A stretch of DNA of 64,000 nucleotides from Lysobacter sp. yr284 (GTDB taxonomy: Bacteria > Pseudomonadota > Gammaproteobacteria > Xanthomonadales > Xanthomonadaceae): assembly GCF_900107375.1 (NCBI RefSeq), contig NZ_FNPT01000018.1, positions 1-64,000 of the forward strand, written 5' to 3'. The notes beneath the pieces are model-generated. The model was not told the DNA's origin. It ran no database searches and saw only the letters and a list, made by a program, of their open reading frames with translations. Positions 28,912-38,383 of the stretch are shown piece after piece. Positions within the stretch are counted from its first letter, which is position 1; every line of letters starts with the position of its first letter. The position numbers were made by a program, and so were the translations under genes.

Positions 28912-29541
28912 ATGAACCCATCGCGCCCGCTCGTCCTGCTGCCCCTCGTCGCCGCCTTGCTGCTCGGCGGCTGCCTCCTCGGCCACACCGTGCGGCCCGC
29001 GCCGCAGGCCGAACGCGCCGCCGAACGCGCCCGCGCCGGCGAGTTGCTCGAACGCCTGCGCCCGCTGTGCGGCCAGGCCTTCGCCGGCCGCATCGTCGCC
29101 GACACCCCGCGCAGCGCCGACGATCCCTTCATCGGCAAGACCCTGGTCATGCACGTGCGCGGCTGCGAGGCCGACGCGATCCGGGTGCCGTTCCAGGTCG
29201 GCGAGGACCGCTCGCGCACCTGGGTGTTCCAGCGCCAGGGCGACGGCCTGAGCTTCAAGCACGACCATCGCCACCGCGACGGCAGCGAGGACGAGCTGAC
29301 CCTGTACGGCGGCGACCTCAAGCCCGGCGCCGCGCCGGGCCGCTACGAATTCCCCGCCGACCCGCACAGCCGCGCGCTGTTCCGCCGCCTCGGCCGCGAG
29401 GTCTCGGTGCCGAACGTGTGGGCGGTGGAGATCGACGCGCAACGCTTCGTGTACGAACTCGCCCGCCCCGGCCGCCTGTTCCGGGTCGAGTTCGACCTGA
29501 CCCGGCCGGTGCCCGCGCCCCCGCCGCCCTGGGGCGGCTGA
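28912..29541 (+). CDS. Hypothetical lipoprotein
   Basis: 209 aa predicted lipoprotein: MNPSRPLVLLPLVAALLLGG ends in the lipobox LGGC at residue 21. The mature part starts with an Ala/Arg/Glu-rich helix (AERAAERARAGELLERLRPL). A beta-rich domain follows with 'GKTLVMHVRGCEADAIRVPF', a His/Asp-rich loop 'SFKHDHRHRDGSEDEL' that might bind metal, and 'FVYELARPGRLFRVEFDLTR'. I do not recognise a named family. Similar small lipoproteins are common in Xanthomonadaceae, by recollection. It converges with the beta-lytic protease gene 23 bases away and starts 330 bases from thiC on the opposite strand. Confidence 0.75.
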   Translation: MNPSRPLVLLPLVAALLLGGCLLGHTVRPAPQAERAAERARAGELLERLRPLCGQAFAGRIVADTPRSADDPFIGKTLVMHVRGCEADAIRVPFQVGEDRSRTWVFQRQGDGLSFKHDHRHRDGSEDELTLYGGDLKPGAAPGRYEFPADPHSRALFRRLGREVSVPNVWAVEIDAQRFVYELARPGRLFRVEFDLTRPVPAPPPPWGG

Positions 29542-29564
29542 GGCGCGGGCGCGCCGCGCCGGCC

Positions 29565-30698
29565 TCAGTTCGGGCCCGGGTTGGTGTAGTAGCCGTAGCA
29601 GTAGTTCTGCCCGCCCTTGGTCAGGTAGAAGCGGCTGCAGTTGGTGTCGTAGCTGCTGCCGGTGGCGGTGATACGATAGCCCGACAGATACGTGCCGTTG
29701 AGGTGGTAGAAGCTGCCGTTCTGCTTCAGCGACCAGTGCTCGTGCGGGCCGGTCGAGCTGCCGCCGTTGCACAGCGCCTGCGCCTGGGTGTTGGCCGGGT
29801 TGGCGATGGCGGTGTTCATCGACACGTTGGCGCCGGTGTTGTACTGGATGTTCATCAGGTGGTAGTAGGTCGTCGACCAGCCGCCGGTGTGCACGATCTC
29901 GGCGAAGCAGGAGGAATGGCGCTTGAACGAGCCCGCCGCCGACGCCGACACCCAGTTGCCGTTCTGGTTGCTGCCCCAGCCGCCGCCGCGCGACATGTCC
30001 AGCGACGACATCGGGTAGTTGCCCGAGCCGGTGTTGGTGTGCGCGCCGCCGACATGCCAGCTGGCGCCGCGCGGGAACGGGAACTGCAGCAGGCCGTTGG
30101 GCGAGAGCGGCTGCACATCCGGGCCGGCCTTGGCGAAGCGGTCCGACGGCGCCTTGGCCTGGCGCGGCTCGTTGAACAGGCGGCCGTAGACCAGCTGGAA
30201 TTCGCCGTCGCCGCGCAGCGCCGCGGCCGGTTCGTTGTCGCCGGAGCGCTCGAACAGCGCCTGCAGCGGATTGGCGCGGGCCAGCGTCACCGGGCCCTTG
30301 GCCCCGTCGGGATCGCGCGCGTACAGCGACTGGCGCAGCGCCAGCGCCACTTCGCGCGTCTGCGCGCCGAAACCGTCGGCGCGGGCGAGCTTGCCGAACG
30401 GCCGCGCCGGCGCGCGCTTGCCGCTGACCGCGCCGCTCTGCTGCTCCATCAGCGCGATCAGCACCTTCGGGCTGATGCCGCTGTAGCCGGCCCAGTGCGA
30501 GATTTCTTCCGAATGCTTGCGCAGGTGCGGCGCGCGCTTGGCCAGGTAGGCGTCGGTGTCGAAGTCGAACATCTCGTCGTAGGAATACACCAGGTCCTCG
30601 CCCTGCAGGCCGCGGCCCTGCGCGGCGGCGGTGCCGCCGATCGTCGCCAGCGCGCAGCACAGCGCCAGCCCCAGTCCCGCCTTGGAAATCGTCTTCAT
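29565..30698 (-). CDS. blp: Beta-lytic metalloendopeptidase zymogen (M23)
   Basis: Secreted zinc endopeptidase (377 aa) that cuts peptidoglycan cross-bridges and lyses other bacteria. Residues 1-26 are a signal peptide (cleavage near TAAAQ) and ~27-198 a propeptide. The mature enzyme would start at S199 (SPNGLLQFPFPRG) and be 179 residues, the size of the known Lysobacter beta-lytic protease. Zinc ligands are H220 and D234 in 'GGAHTNTGSGNYPMSSLD' and the HxH of 'STGPHEHWSL' (H319, H321). Cys pairs C264/C310 and C354/C367 fit the two disulfides of the family. It is transcribed alone with a 470-base upstream region. This gene is the clearest taxonomic pointer in the window. The symbol is the informal literature one. 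Confidence 0.95.
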   Translation of the reverse strand: MKTISKAGLGLALCCALATIGGTAAAQGRGLQGEDLVYSYDEMFDFDTDAYLAKRAPHLRKHSEEISHWAGYSGISPKVLIALMEQQSGAVSGKRAPARPFGKLARADGFGAQTREVALALRQSLYARDPDGAKGPVTLARANPLQALFERSGDNEPAAALRGDGEFQLVYGRLFNEPRQAKAPSDRFAKAGPDVQPLSPNGLLQFPFPRGASWHVGGAHTNTGSGNYPMSSLDMSRGGGWGSNQNGNWVSASAAGSFKRHSSCFAEIVHTGGWSTTYYHLMNIQYNTGANVSMNTAIANPANTQAQALCNGGSSTGPHEHWSLKQNGSFYHLNGTYLSGYRITATGSSYDTNCSRFYLTKGGQNYCYGYYTNPGPN

Positions 30699-31169
30699 GT
30701 TCTTCTCCCGAGAAAGACGTCGAAGCGTGCAATGGACGGCGCAACGGCCGCGCGGGCCGAACCGCGCGGCGGACGGCGCGTACGACCGTTCGTCATCGTC
30801 GGAACGCCCGCAACGGCAGTCCGTAAAATCGCGGGCGGCCGGACTGTGACCGCAGCCTTCGGCGCTGTCGTGCGACGCAGTTCAAATCGGCGGCGTACAT
30901 GCGCCGGCGCACGGCCATTCCTCAATGCGCTTCACACCCGATGCGCGAGCGCGTCGCCAAAGCGGCCGCGGCGGCGCGGCGCGAGCATGAACGCAATCGG
31001 GCGCGGCGCACACAATGCGCGCGCGCCGTGCAGGCAATGCTGCGATGCCGCGCGGGCGAGCGCGGCGCCCGCGGGGTGCGCCGCGCCGGCGATGCAGGCG
31101 CCGCGCGCCGGCGACGCGCATATCGCGCATCTGCGACACTGGCGCTCTGCACGCCAAGGAGAGCCGCGC
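30699..31169. other. Divergent intergenic region between blp and the PEBP gene
   Basis: 471 bases without a supported gene. Composition is GC-rich with many 'gcgcgagcg' words. Open frames here give Arg/Ala-rich translations. Upstream of the PEBP gene, AAGGAGAG (31156-31163) is a good ribosome site. No clear promoter boxes or operators for the protease gene were recognised. Confidence 0.45.
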
Positions 31170-31796
31170 ATGCCCGCATCCCGTTCGTCCGCTTCCCGTT
31201 TCCCCGTCGTCCGTCGTTCGGCGTCGCTTTCCGGCTGCGGCCGCGCGAGCGCGCGCGCGGTCCGCCGCATCGCGCCGCTGCTGGCTGCGGCCGGCCTGTC
31301 GCTGAGCGCGCTCGCCCAGGCGCAGAGCCTGGAACTGCACAGCGCCGACCTGCGCGAAGGCGAGACCATCGCCGCCGCGCACGTGTCGCTCGCCTGCGGC
31401 GGCGGCAACCAGGCGCCGGCGCTGGAGTGGAAGAACGTGCCCGAAGGCACCCGCAGCTTCGCCATCACCGTGTTCGACCCCGATGCGCCCACCCGCGGCG
31501 GCTGGTGGCACTGGGCGGTGGTCAACCTGCCGGTCGCGACCACCTCGCTCGAACGCGGCGCCGCCCCGCCCAAGCCCGCGTTGCAGCTGCGCAACGATTT
31601 CGCCAAGGCCGGCTACACCGGCCCGTGCCCGCCGCCGGGCAAGCCGCACCGCTACGAATTCACCGTGTGGGCGCTCAAGAGCGAGGCGCTGCGGCTCGAC
31701 GCCAAGGCCCCGGCAGCGATCGCCGGCGCCATGGCCCGCGCCGACGCGCTCGGCCACGCCACGATCACGGTGCAGTACGGCCAGGCCAAGAAATGA
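31170..31796 (+). CDS. YbhB/YbcL-type PEBP family protein, exported
   Basis: 208 aa phosphatidylethanolamine-binding-protein fold. The N-terminal ~50 residues include a long Arg/Ser-rich n-region and a hydrophobic segment (RIAPLLAAAGLSLSALAQAQ) that reads as a signal peptide with cleavage near ALAQA-QS. The core has 'APALEWKNVPEGTRSFAITV', 'FDPDAPTRGGWWHWAVVNLP' (the DPDAP motif) and 'GYTGPCPPPGKPHRYEFTVW' (the GxCPP ligand-loop motif). These are all typical of bacterial YbhB/Raf-kinase-inhibitor-like proteins. Ligand and role are unknown in bacteria. The ATG at 31170 has AAGGAGAG six bases upstream. A later start would shorten the signal n-region. Confidence 0.87.
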   Translation: MPASRSSASRFPVVRRSASLSGCGRASARAVRRIAPLLAAAGLSLSALAQAQSLELHSADLREGETIAAAHVSLACGGGNQAPALEWKNVPEGTRSFAITVFDPDAPTRGGWWHWAVVNLPVATTSLERGAAPPKPALQLRNDFAKAGYTGPCPPPGKPHRYEFTVWALKSEALRLDAKAPAAIAGAMARADALGHATITVQYGQAKK

Positions 31797-31967
31797 ACCG
31801 GGCCGGCGCCGCGCCGCGACCGGCGGCGCCGGCAAAGTAACCGCAGAAACCATTGGCCCTGGCCGTTCGGACAGGGCCGGCCGCCCACGCGCGAGCGCGC
31901 ACGCAACCGCGCGGACAGGGGAGTCCAGCGCCGCGCACAGTTTGCCGATGAAATTTTTTCGACCCAC

Positions 31968-31997
31968 TTGACGCGCTGCACAACGGCACGGTATTGC
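31968..31997 (+). promoter_or_regulatory. Candidate thr operon promoter
   Basis: TTGACG at 31968-31973 and TATTGC at 31992-31997, separated by 18 bases, lie just upstream of the leader ORF. The -35 box matches five of six consensus bases and the -10 three of six. It follows an unusually AT-rich patch ('gatgaaattttttcgaccc'). Confidence 0.45.
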
Positions 31998-32076
31998 TAG
32001 TTCCATGCACGCCGCCCTCGCCCTCGTCCGCTCCGTCTCGACCCTGCCGCACGGCCGGGTAGGCGCCGTCGCGGCG

Positions 32077-32142
32077 ATGTCGATTACCACTACCGGTACC
32101 GGTACCACCCGCCAATGGGTGCGGACGGGCGTGTCCAGCTGA
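32077..32142 (+). CDS. thrL: Threonine operon leader peptide
   Basis: 21-residue ORF reading MSITTTGTGTTRQWVRTGVS plus a final Ser. Threonine makes up six of residues 4-11, with an Ile before them, closely resembling E. coli ThrL (a run of Thr and Ile). It can also be read in frame from an ATG at 32005, giving 45 residues; neither start has a strong ribosome site. The ORF ends 87 bases before thrA. Its Trp-Val-Arg codons (32115-32123) overlap the 'gggtgcgg' strand used in the attenuator stems. Its role would be to sense charged tRNA-Thr and tRNA-Ile: ribosome stalling on the Thr run changes RNA folding downstream. Confidence 0.82.
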   Translation: MSITTTGTGTTRQWVRTGVSS

Positions 32143-32178
32143 ATCACCACGCCGCTCCGCACCCGATCCCGGGTGCGG
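32117..32178 (+). promoter_or_regulatory. thr attenuator: mutually exclusive stems
   Basis: The octamer GGGTGCGG occurs at 32117-32124 (inside the leader ORF) and again at 32171-32178. The single complementary CCGCACCC (32157-32164) can pair with either one. A ribosome stalled on the upstream Thr codons leaves the first copy free to pair. A ribosome at the stop codon (32140-32142) would cover it and allow the 32157-32178 hairpin. No T-run follows that hairpin, so the classical intrinsic terminator is incomplete; Rho-dependent or translational control is possible. Confidence 0.65.
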
Positions 32179-32229
32179 GCTGCCGGCCCCCACTCGAACG
32201 GACCGCGGAGCTCCACCAGGAGCCTTGCC

Positions 32230-34821
32230 ATGTCGTCCGCCCCACCTCAAGCCGCATCGGTCCACCCCACATCGGACACCCAGCCCGATGCGGCCGCGGC
32301 CGATGACCACCTTGCCGCCGACGCCGCGGCCAAGGCCGCCGCCTACGCCGACGCGACCCTGTCGCCGGCGCGCCACGCGCACAAGTTCGGCGGCAGCAGC
32401 CTCGCCGATCCCGACCGCTACCGCGTCGCCGTAGGCCTGCTCGACGACGGCGCGCGCGAACGCGTGGCCGTGGTCTCGGCGATGCAGGGCGTCACCGACG
32501 CGCTGCTGGCGCTGGTCGCCGCGGCCCGCGACGGCCAGGACTGGGCGCCGGCGTGGAGCGCGCTGCGCAAGCGCCATCTCGACACCGCGCTGTCGCTGGA
32601 CCCGCACCGCCGCCACGGCACCATCGAAGCGCTGGAGGCCGAATTCGAGCGCCTGCGCGACACCCTGGAAGGCTTGCGCCGCGCCGACGACGAAGCGCTC
32701 GCCGCGGCGCTGCCGGGCCTGGGCGAGGTGTGGTCCTCGTACCTGATCCACGCCGCGCTCGGCGGCGCGCCGGCCGGCTGGGCGCGGCTGGACGCGCGCG
32801 AGGTGCTGGTGGTGCATCCGGGCGAGATGGGCGTGGCGGTGGACTGGGCGCACAGCCGCGAGCGCCTGGGCGAATGGCGAAAACGCAACGACGCCGCCAA
32901 CGTCGTGGTCACCGGCTTCGTCGCCCGCGACGCGCACGGCCGCGACACCACCCTGGGCCGCAACGGCAGCGACTATTCCGCGGCGATCTTCGCCAACCTG
33001 TTCGACGCCGACGCGCTGACCATCTGGACCGACGTCGACGGCGTGCTCTCGGCCGATCCGCGGCTGGTGCCCGACGCGGTCTGCCTGCCCTCGATGTCGT
33101 ACGCCGAGGCCTGCGAACTGGCCTATTTCGGCGCCAAGGTGCTGCACCCGCAGACCATGGCGCCGGTGCAGCAGCGCGGCATTCCGCTGCGCATCCGCAA
33201 CACCCGCAACCCGCAGGCGCCCGGCACCTTGATCAGCCTGCGCCCGCAGCCGGGCGCCGCGCCGGTGAAGGGGCTGAGCCTGGTCCACGACCTGGCGGTG
33301 CTGGAGCTGGTCGGCAACGGCATGGTCGGCGTGCCCGGCGCGGCAGAGCGCCTGTTCGGCGCGCTGCGCGCGGCCGGGGTGTCGGTGACGATGATCTCGC
33401 AGGGTTCCTCCGAACATTCGATCTGTTGCGTGGTGCGCGCCGACCAGGCCCAGCGCGGCCGCAACGCGATCGTCGCCGCGTTCGCCGACGCCATGGCCGA
33501 CGGCCAGGCCCAGCACGTGCTGGTGACGCCGGACATCTGCGTGCTGGCCGCGGTCGGCGACGGCATGGTCGGCCTGCCCGGCGTGGCCGCGCAGTTGTTC
33601 GACGGCCTGGCCAAGGCGCGGGTCAACCTGCGCGCGATCGCCCAGGGCGCCGGCGAGCGCAACATCTCGGTGGCGATCGCCGCGCGCGACGCGACCCGCG
33701 CGCTGCGCGCCGCGCATTCGGCGTTCTGGCTGTCGCCGCAGTGCATTTCCATCGGCGTGATCGGCCCGGGCAAGGTCGGCCGCGCCCTGCTCGCGCAGCT
33801 GTCGGCCGCGCAGCCGCGTTTCCAGCGCGAGGCGCGCCCGCAGTTCCGCCTGGACCTGCGCCTGCGCGCGCTGGCCGACAGCCGGCGCATGCGCCTGGCG
33901 CCGCGCGCGCTGGCGTTCGAGGACGCGCAGGCGCTGGACGACGAATCCGAGGCGCTGGATCTCGACCGCTTCGCCGCGCACGTGCGCGCCGAGCACATCC
34001 CGCATGCGCTGATCGTCGATTGCAGCGGCTCCGACGCGGTCGCCGCGCGCTATCCCGACTGGCTCGCCGCCGGCATCCACGTGGTCACCCCGAGCAAGCA
34101 CGCCGGCGCCGGTCCGCTGGCGCGTTACGACGCGATCCGCGAGGCCGCGCGCCACGGCGGCCAGTTCCGCTACGAAGCCACGGTCGGCGCCGGCCTGCCG
34201 GTGATCCAGACCCTGCGCTCGCTGCTCGACACCGGCGACGAGCTGACCGAGGTCGAAGGCATCCTGTCGGGCACCCTGGCCTGGCTGTTCAACCGCTACG
34301 ACGGCCGCACCCCGTTCTCCGCGCTGGTGCGCGAGGCGCACGAGCTGGGCTACACCGAGCCCGATCCGCGCGACGACCTGTCCGGCACCGATGTGGCGCG
34401 CAAGCTGGTGATCCTGGCGCGCGAAGCAGGCCGGCCGCTGTCGCTGGAGCAGATCGAAGTCGAGAGCCTGGTGCCGGAGCAGTTGCGCGCGGTGTCGAAG
34501 GACGAATTCTTCGCCCGCCTCGACGAGCTCGACGCGCCGCTGCAGCAGCGCTTCGATGCCGCGCGCGCGGCCGGCCTGAGCCTGCGCTACCTCGCCCGCC
34601 TCGACCGCGACGGCCGCGCCAGCGTCGGCGTGGTCACGCCGCAGCCGGGCCACGCCGCCCTGCACGGCGCGCTGACCGACAACCTGATCCAGTTCCGCAC
34701 CCGCCGCTACGCCGACAACCCGCTGGTGGTGCAAGGCCCGGGCGCCGGCCCGGACGTTACCGCCGCCGGCGTGTTCGGCGATATGTTGACCATCGCCCAG
34801 ACCCTCGGAGCCCGTGCATGA
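32230..34821 (+). CDS. thrA: Bifunctional aspartate kinase / homoserine dehydrogenase I
   Basis: Cytoplasmic enzyme (863 aa) catalysing the first and third steps of the aspartate route to threonine. After a ~50-residue Ala/Asp-rich N-terminal extension, the kinase domain begins '[20 protein letters not shown]' and includes '[20 protein letters not shown]' and '[20 protein letters not shown]'. Two ACT regulatory modules follow ('[20 protein letters not shown]', '[20 protein letters not shown]'). The homoserine dehydrogenase domain starts '[19 protein letters not shown]' and contains '[20 protein letters not shown]' and '[17 protein letters not shown]'. The ATG at 32230 has AGGAG eight bases upstream. 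It lies behind the thr leader and overlaps thrB by four bases. The ACT modules imply threonine feedback. Confidence 0.97.
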   Translation: MSSAPPQAASVHPTSDTQPDAAAADDHLAADAAAKAAAYADATLSPARHAHKFGGSSLADPDRYRVAVGLLDDGARERVAVVSAMQGVTDALLALVAAARDGQDWAPAWSALRKRHLDTALSLDPHRRHGTIEALEAEFERLRDTLEGLRRADDEALAAALPGLGEVWSSYLIHAALGGAPAGWARLDAREVLVVHPGEMGVAVDWAHSRERLGEWRKRNDAANVVVTGFVARDAHGRDTTLGRNGSDYSAAIFANLFDADALTIWTDVDGVLSADPRLVPDAVCLPSMSYAEACELAYFGAKVLHPQTMAPVQQRGIPLRIRNTRNPQAPGTLISLRPQPGAAPVKGLSLVHDLAVLELVGNGMVGVPGAAERLFGALRAAGVSVTMISQGSSEHSICCVVRADQAQRGRNAIVAAFADAMADGQAQHVLVTPDICVLAAVGDGMVGLPGVAAQLFDGLAKARVNLRAIAQGAGERNISVAIAARDATRALRAAHSAFWLSPQCISIGVIGPGKVGRALLAQLSAAQPRFQREARPQFRLDLRLRALADSRRMRLAPRALAFEDAQALDDESEALDLDRFAAHVRAEHIPHALIVDCSGSDAVAARYPDWLAAGIHVVTPSKHAGAGPLARYDAIREAARHGGQFRYEATVGAGLPVIQTLRSLLDTGDELTEVEGILSGTLAWLFNRYDGRTPFSALVREAHELGYTEPDPRDDLSGTDVARKLVILAREAGRPLSLEQIEVESLVPEQLRAVSKDEFFARLDELDAPLQQRFDAARAAGLSLRYLARLDRDGRASVGVVTPQPGHAALHGALTDNLIQFRTRRYADNPLVVQGPGAGPDVTAAGVFGDMLTIAQTLGARA

Positions 34822-35792
34822 GCGCTGCCCTTCCCTCCGCCGACGAGGCCGACGCGGTGCCCGCGCAGCAGGCGCGCGCGTTCGCGCCCGGCAGCGTCGG
34901 CAACATCGGCGTGGGCTTCGACCTGCTCGGCCATTCCATCGACGGCGTGCGCGATCTCGCCACGGTGCGGCGCATCGACGAACCCACCGTGCGCATCCGC
35001 GCGATCCGCGGCGCGGTGCCCGGCGCCGACGCGCTGCCGCTGGAGGCCGCGCGCAACACCGCCGGACAGGCGCTGATTTCGCTGCGCGACAAGCTCGGGC
35101 TGGAACACGGCTTCGAGCTGGAACTGGACAAGGGCATTCCGCTCGGCTCCGGCCTCGGCGGCTCGGCCGCGTCCTGCGTCGCCGCCCTGGTCGCGGCCAA
35201 CGCGGTGCTGGCCAGGCCCTTGCCGCGCGAGGCGCTGTACGAATTCGCCCTGGACGGCGAGTCGGTGTCCAGCGGCAGCCGCCACGGCGACAACGTCGCG
35301 CCGATGCTGCTCGGCGGCGTGGTCATGGCGACCGCGACCCGGATGATTCCGCTGGCGGCGCCCGACTGGCTGTACGCGGTGGTGGTCCACCCCGACCAGG
35401 TGCTGGAAACCCGGCGCGCGCGCGCGGTGCTGGCCGAGCCGTATCCGCTCGCCCAGGTGGTCAAGCAGAGCGCGCACCTGGCGCTGTTCCTGACCGGCCT
35501 GCAGCGCGGCGACGCCGGCCTGCTGCGCGAGGGTCTGGTCGACCTGCTGGTGGAACCGCGGCGCGCGCCGCTGATTCCCGGCTTCGCCGAAGTGAAGGCC
35601 GCCGCGCTCGACCACGCCGCGCTCGGCGCCAGCATCTCCGGCGCGGGCCCGAGCTGCTTCGCCTGGTTCGCCGCGCGCGCCGACGCCGCCGCCGCCGCGA
35701 TCGCGATGCGCCAGGCCTTCGCCCAGGCCGGATTCGATTCGCGCGCCTATGTCACGCCGGTGGCCGGGCCGCGCGCGGAGGTGCTCGACTGA
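34818..35792 (+). CDS. thrB: Homoserine kinase
   Basis: GHMP-superfamily kinase (324 aa) that phosphorylates homoserine with ATP for threonine synthesis. Signatures: '[20 protein letters not shown]' at the N-terminus, the ATP loop '[20 protein letters not shown]' near residue 110, and the C-terminal '[16 protein letters not shown]'. Length fits the E. coli-type enzyme. Its ATG overlaps the thrA stop (ATGA at 34818-34821), which implies translational coupling. Confidence 0.96.
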   Translation: MSAALPSADEADAVPAQQARAFAPGSVGNIGVGFDLLGHSIDGVRDLATVRRIDEPTVRIRAIRGAVPGADALPLEAARNTAGQALISLRDKLGLEHGFELELDKGIPLGSGLGGSAASCVAALVAANAVLARPLPREALYEFALDGESVSSGSRHGDNVAPMLLGGVVMATATRMIPLAAPDWLYAVVVHPDQVLETRRARAVLAEPYPLAQVVKQSAHLALFLTGLQRGDAGLLREGLVDLLVEPRRAPLIPGFAEVKAAALDHAALGASISGAGPSCFAWFAARADAAAAAIAMRQAFAQAGFDSRAYVTPVAGPRAEVLD

Positions 35793-35889
35793 GCCAGCGC
35801 CGCCCCGCCGCAACGCTCCGCCCTCGACCCCTGCCCTGCGCCGCGCTCGCGAACGCGAAGCCGGCGCGGCGCCTTCAACCGGATTGCGC

Positions 35890-37197
35890 ATGAACTTCCT
35901 CAGCACCCGCGGTCAGACCGCGCCCACCGCCCTCGACGCCGCGCTCGCCGCCGGCCTGGCGCCGGACGGCGGCCTGTACGTTCCCGACGCCTTCCCGACC
36001 CTCGATGGCCCGCTACCGGCGCGGGCCCTGCACGAAACCGCGCAGGCCGTGCTCGCGCCCTATTTCGTGGATTCCGCCTTGCGCGACCGGCTCGGCGCGA
36101 TCTGCGCGCAGGCGTTCTGCTTCGACGCGCCGCTGCGCCCGCTGGCCCAGCCCGACAGCTGGCTGCTGGAGCTGTTCCACGGCCCGACCGCCGCGTTCAA
36201 GGACTACGCCGCGCGCTTCCTCGGCGGCGCGCTGTCGGCGCTGCGCGCGCCCGATGCGCCCGACACCACGATCGTGGTCGCCACCTCCGGCGACACCGGC
36301 GCCGCGGTCGCCGCCGCGTTCCACCGCCGGCCCGGCTTCCGCGTGCTGATCCTGTATCCCGACGGCCGGGTCTCGCCGCGCCAGGCCCACGGCCTGGGCT
36401 GCTGGGGCGACAACGTCCAGGCGCTGCGCGTGGACGGCGACTTCGACGCCTGCCAGCGCCTGGCCAAGCAGGCGCTCGGCGACGACGCGCTGCGCGCGCA
36501 GTCGCCGCTGAGCTCGGCCAACAGCATCAGCCTGGGCCGGCTGCTGCCGCAGGCGGCGTACTACGCCCACACCGCCGCGCGCTACTACGCCGATCACGGC
36601 GAGCCGCTGAACTTCATCGTCCCCACCGGCAACCTCGGCAACGCCTGCGCCGCGCTGGTGGCCAAGCGCATGGGCGCGCCGGTCGGCGAACTGCGCCTGG
36701 CGACGAACGCCAACGACACGTTGCCGCGTTACTTCGACGGCGCCGACTACGCCCCGCAGCCGACCCGCGCGACCCTGGCCAATGCGATGGACGTCGGCGC
36801 GCCGAGCAACTTCGAGCGCCTGCGCCACTGGTACCGCGACGACGCCGAACTGCGCGCCGCGATCCATGCCGAAGGCGTCGACGACGCCACCATCGCGCAG
36901 ACCATCCGCGCCGCGCCGCAGCGCTACGGCATCGTGCCCTGCCCGCACACCGCGACCGGCCTGCGCGTGCTGGAGACCCTGCGCGCGCAGGGCGACGAGC
37001 GGCCGTGGGCGGTGGTGGCCACCGCGCATCCGTCCAAGTTCGACAGCATCGTCGAGCCGCTGGTCGGACATGCGGTCGAGCCGCCGCCGGCGTTGGCCGA
37101 ATCGCTGGCGCGGCCGGCCTGCGCCGAACCGATGGCGGCGGACTACGCGGCCCTGCGCGAGCGCTTGCTGGCCGGTGCGCTCGCCGACGCCATGTAG
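35890..37197 (+). CDS. thrC: Threonine synthase
   Basis: PLP enzyme (435 aa) converting O-phosphohomoserine to threonine. It opens with 'MNFLSTRGQTAPTALDAALA' and the family-typical 'GLAPDGGLYVPDAFP'. The PLP-lysine motif 'LFHGPTAAFKDYAARFLGG' lies near residue 105. 'VVATSGDTGAAVAAAF' binds the phosphate, and 'NFIVPTGNLGNACAALVAKR' is the PLP-phosphate loop. Length is typical of the gammaproteobacterial class. It follows thrB by 97 bases with no terminator between, so it completes the thrABC operon. No stem plus T-run was seen after it. Confidence 0.96.
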   Translation: MNFLSTRGQTAPTALDAALAAGLAPDGGLYVPDAFPTLDGPLPARALHETAQAVLAPYFVDSALRDRLGAICAQAFCFDAPLRPLAQPDSWLLELFHGPTAAFKDYAARFLGGALSALRAPDAPDTTIVVATSGDTGAAVAAAFHRRPGFRVLILYPDGRVSPRQAHGLGCWGDNVQALRVDGDFDACQRLAKQALGDDALRAQSPLSSANSISLGRLLPQAAYYAHTAARYYADHGEPLNFIVPTGNLGNACAALVAKRMGAPVGELRLATNANDTLPRYFDGADYAPQPTRATLANAMDVGAPSNFERLRHWYRDDAELRAAIHAEGVDDATIAQTIRAAPQRYGIVPCPHTATGLRVLETLRAQGDERPWAVVATAHPSKFDSIVEPLVGHAVEPPPALAESLARPACAEPMAADYAALRERLLAGALADAM

Positions 37198-37340
37198 CGA
37201 CCGCGCGCGAACCGCGGATCGAAGCGGCTTCGGCGCTGATCGCGGGGCGCGGCGCCGCGGCGATGTCCGCTGCGGCGATGTGCGCACCGCGGCAGGCACC
37301 GGGCGTTGCCGTCTGCGGCGGGCGGCGCGCACCGGCAGCA

Positions 37341-37982
37341 TCAACGCTCGGCCTCGTCGGCGGTTGCGCAAGCCACCGCCGCGGAACGCCCGCCGGCTCC
37401 GCCACGCTCGCGGCCGGACACGACCGGCCCCATCCCGGCCGCGTAGTCGAGCCCGATCGTCCGCCGCGAAAAGCCCGGCCGCAACCGCACCGAGCCGAAC
37501 GCGTTGCCGAACTCGACGGTCGGATCGATCTGGTAAGCCACCCCGTCGCCGTAGTAGCCACGCGGCACCGCGGGCGCGGCCAGACGCAGTCGGTAACCGC
37601 TACGGATATAACGCTGCAGTTCGAACTCGGGCGGCAACACCAGGGTGCCGCGGGCGAAGTCGCGCGCTTCCACCTGGTAACCGCTGCCCAACGCCCGGCC
37701 GGGCAGCTCCAGGGTCGCGGTCGTGTAGGCCACCGCGTCGTCGCCGGCGTCCGCATCGGCCTCCCAGACGCTGGCGGCGACCCGCGGATCGAGCCAGAGG
37801 TAGGTGTCGGCGCGGCCGTTGCAGACCACGACCGCGAGCCGGTGTTCGGACAGGTCGCGGCTCAGCGCTTGCAAATACAGGGTGCGGCCGCCCCAGGCCG
37901 CCGACAGGCAGAACATCGTCAGCAACCACGCGATCGCTTGTGGCGTTCGCGCCCGGGCAGGCAGTCGGTACGGGAGGGGCAT
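37341..37982 (-). CDS. Hypothetical membrane-anchored protein
   Basis: 213 aa protein with one N-terminal hydrophobic segment ([20 protein letters not shown]) that could be an uncleaved anchor or a signal. The remainder looks beta-rich and exported, with '[20 protein letters not shown]', '[20 protein letters not shown]', '[20 protein letters not shown]' and '[20 protein letters not shown]'. The C-terminus is a Gly/Ala-rich tail. I do not recognise a family. It is the only minus-strand gene inside the 18-kb amino-acid block, lying back to back with the ilv leader and tail to tail with thrC. Coding potential is supported by composition and length. The start is supported only by the ATG. Confidence 0.65.
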   Translation of the reverse strand: MPLPYRLPARARTPQAIAWLLTMFCLSAAWGGRTLYLQALSRDLSEHRLAVVVCNGRADTYLWLDPRVAASVWEADADAGDDAVAYTTATLELPGRALGSGYQVEARDFARGTLVLPPEFELQRYIRSGYRLRLAAPAVPRGYYGDGVAYQIDPTVEFGNAFGSVRLRPGFSRRTIGLDYAAGMGPVVSGRERGGAGGRSAAVACATADEAER

Positions 37983-38167
37983 GGTGCGCTCGATCGGTTC
38001 GCGGCGGCCGACAGGGACGCCGTCTCACCAGCCCGATTCGGGCCGATGCGGACAGACTCCACGGTGCGTGTGCGCTCGCCACGAAGCGAAAGTGAATCCG
38101 CAACGCGCCGTCGGTCGCCCCTCGCCGCGACCGCGGCCACGGTTCGCGATGGTTTTCCAGGAAACTA

Positions 38168-38197
38168 TTGACAAGCCCCAAACGGGCGTGGTCTTCT
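38168..38197 (+). promoter_or_regulatory. Candidate ilv operon promoter
   Basis: A perfect -35 hexamer TTGACA (38168-38173) lies 18 bases before TCTTCT (38192-38197), which matches the -10 consensus at only three positions. It sits directly upstream of the leader ORF (ATG at 38204). That would place the start site very close to the ATG, so either the leader mRNA is nearly leaderless or the real -10 lies elsewhere. Confidence 0.4.
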
Positions 38198-38203
38198 CGA
38201 CCC

Positions 38204-38383
38204 ATGACGCAGCGCAGCAACCATCGCCAGACCACTTCGCGGGCCATCGCGGCCTCGAACGAGTCCGCGCGCGCCGCGCAGCTTCGCAGCACCCTGCTCA
38301 AGGCCGCTCCGGCCATCGCCAGCATTATTCTTGCCCTCGTACTTATTACCTCGCTCACCAGCGCGGGAGTCGGGTTCGTGTAG
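38204..38383 (+). CDS. ilvL: Branched-chain amino acid operon leader peptide
   Basis: 59-residue ORF ending '[20 protein letters not shown]' plus Val. The run Ile-Ile-Leu-Ala-Leu-Val-Leu-Ile (38324-38347) uses ATT ATT CTT GCC CTC GTA CTT ATT. Most of these codons are rare in the GC-rich genes around it, where Ile is almost always ATC and Leu CTG. The stop is 33 bases before a strong terminator stem, and the last codons (38372-38378) carry the antiterminator strand. This is a classical multivalent attenuation leader sensing isoleucine, valine and leucine supply. The N-terminal 38 residues are basic and Ser/Ala-rich without obvious role; the peptide is unusually long for a leader. Confidence 0.88.
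   Translation: MTQRSNHRQTTSRAIAASNESARAAQLRSTLLKAAPAIASIILALVLITSLTSAGVGFV

Larger units (their letters stand above)
31797..32229. other. Leader region of the thr operon
   Basis: This 433-base stretch holds a hairpin 'ggccctg...cagggcc' (31855-31878) after the PEBP gene. It also holds a candidate promoter TTGACG (31968-31973) with TATTGC (31992-31997) at 18 bases, the thr leader ORF, and mutually exclusive stems before thrA. Everything after ~32000 looks devoted to thr regulation. Confidence 0.6.

Noticed and set aside
31855-31878. Hairpin after the PEBP gene as terminator
   Set aside because: The 7-bp stem has a large loop and no T-run; support is too weak.
32157-32178. Classical intrinsic terminator in the thr leader
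   Set aside because: The hairpin is good but no T-run follows, so it is reported as an attenuator stem and not as a terminator.
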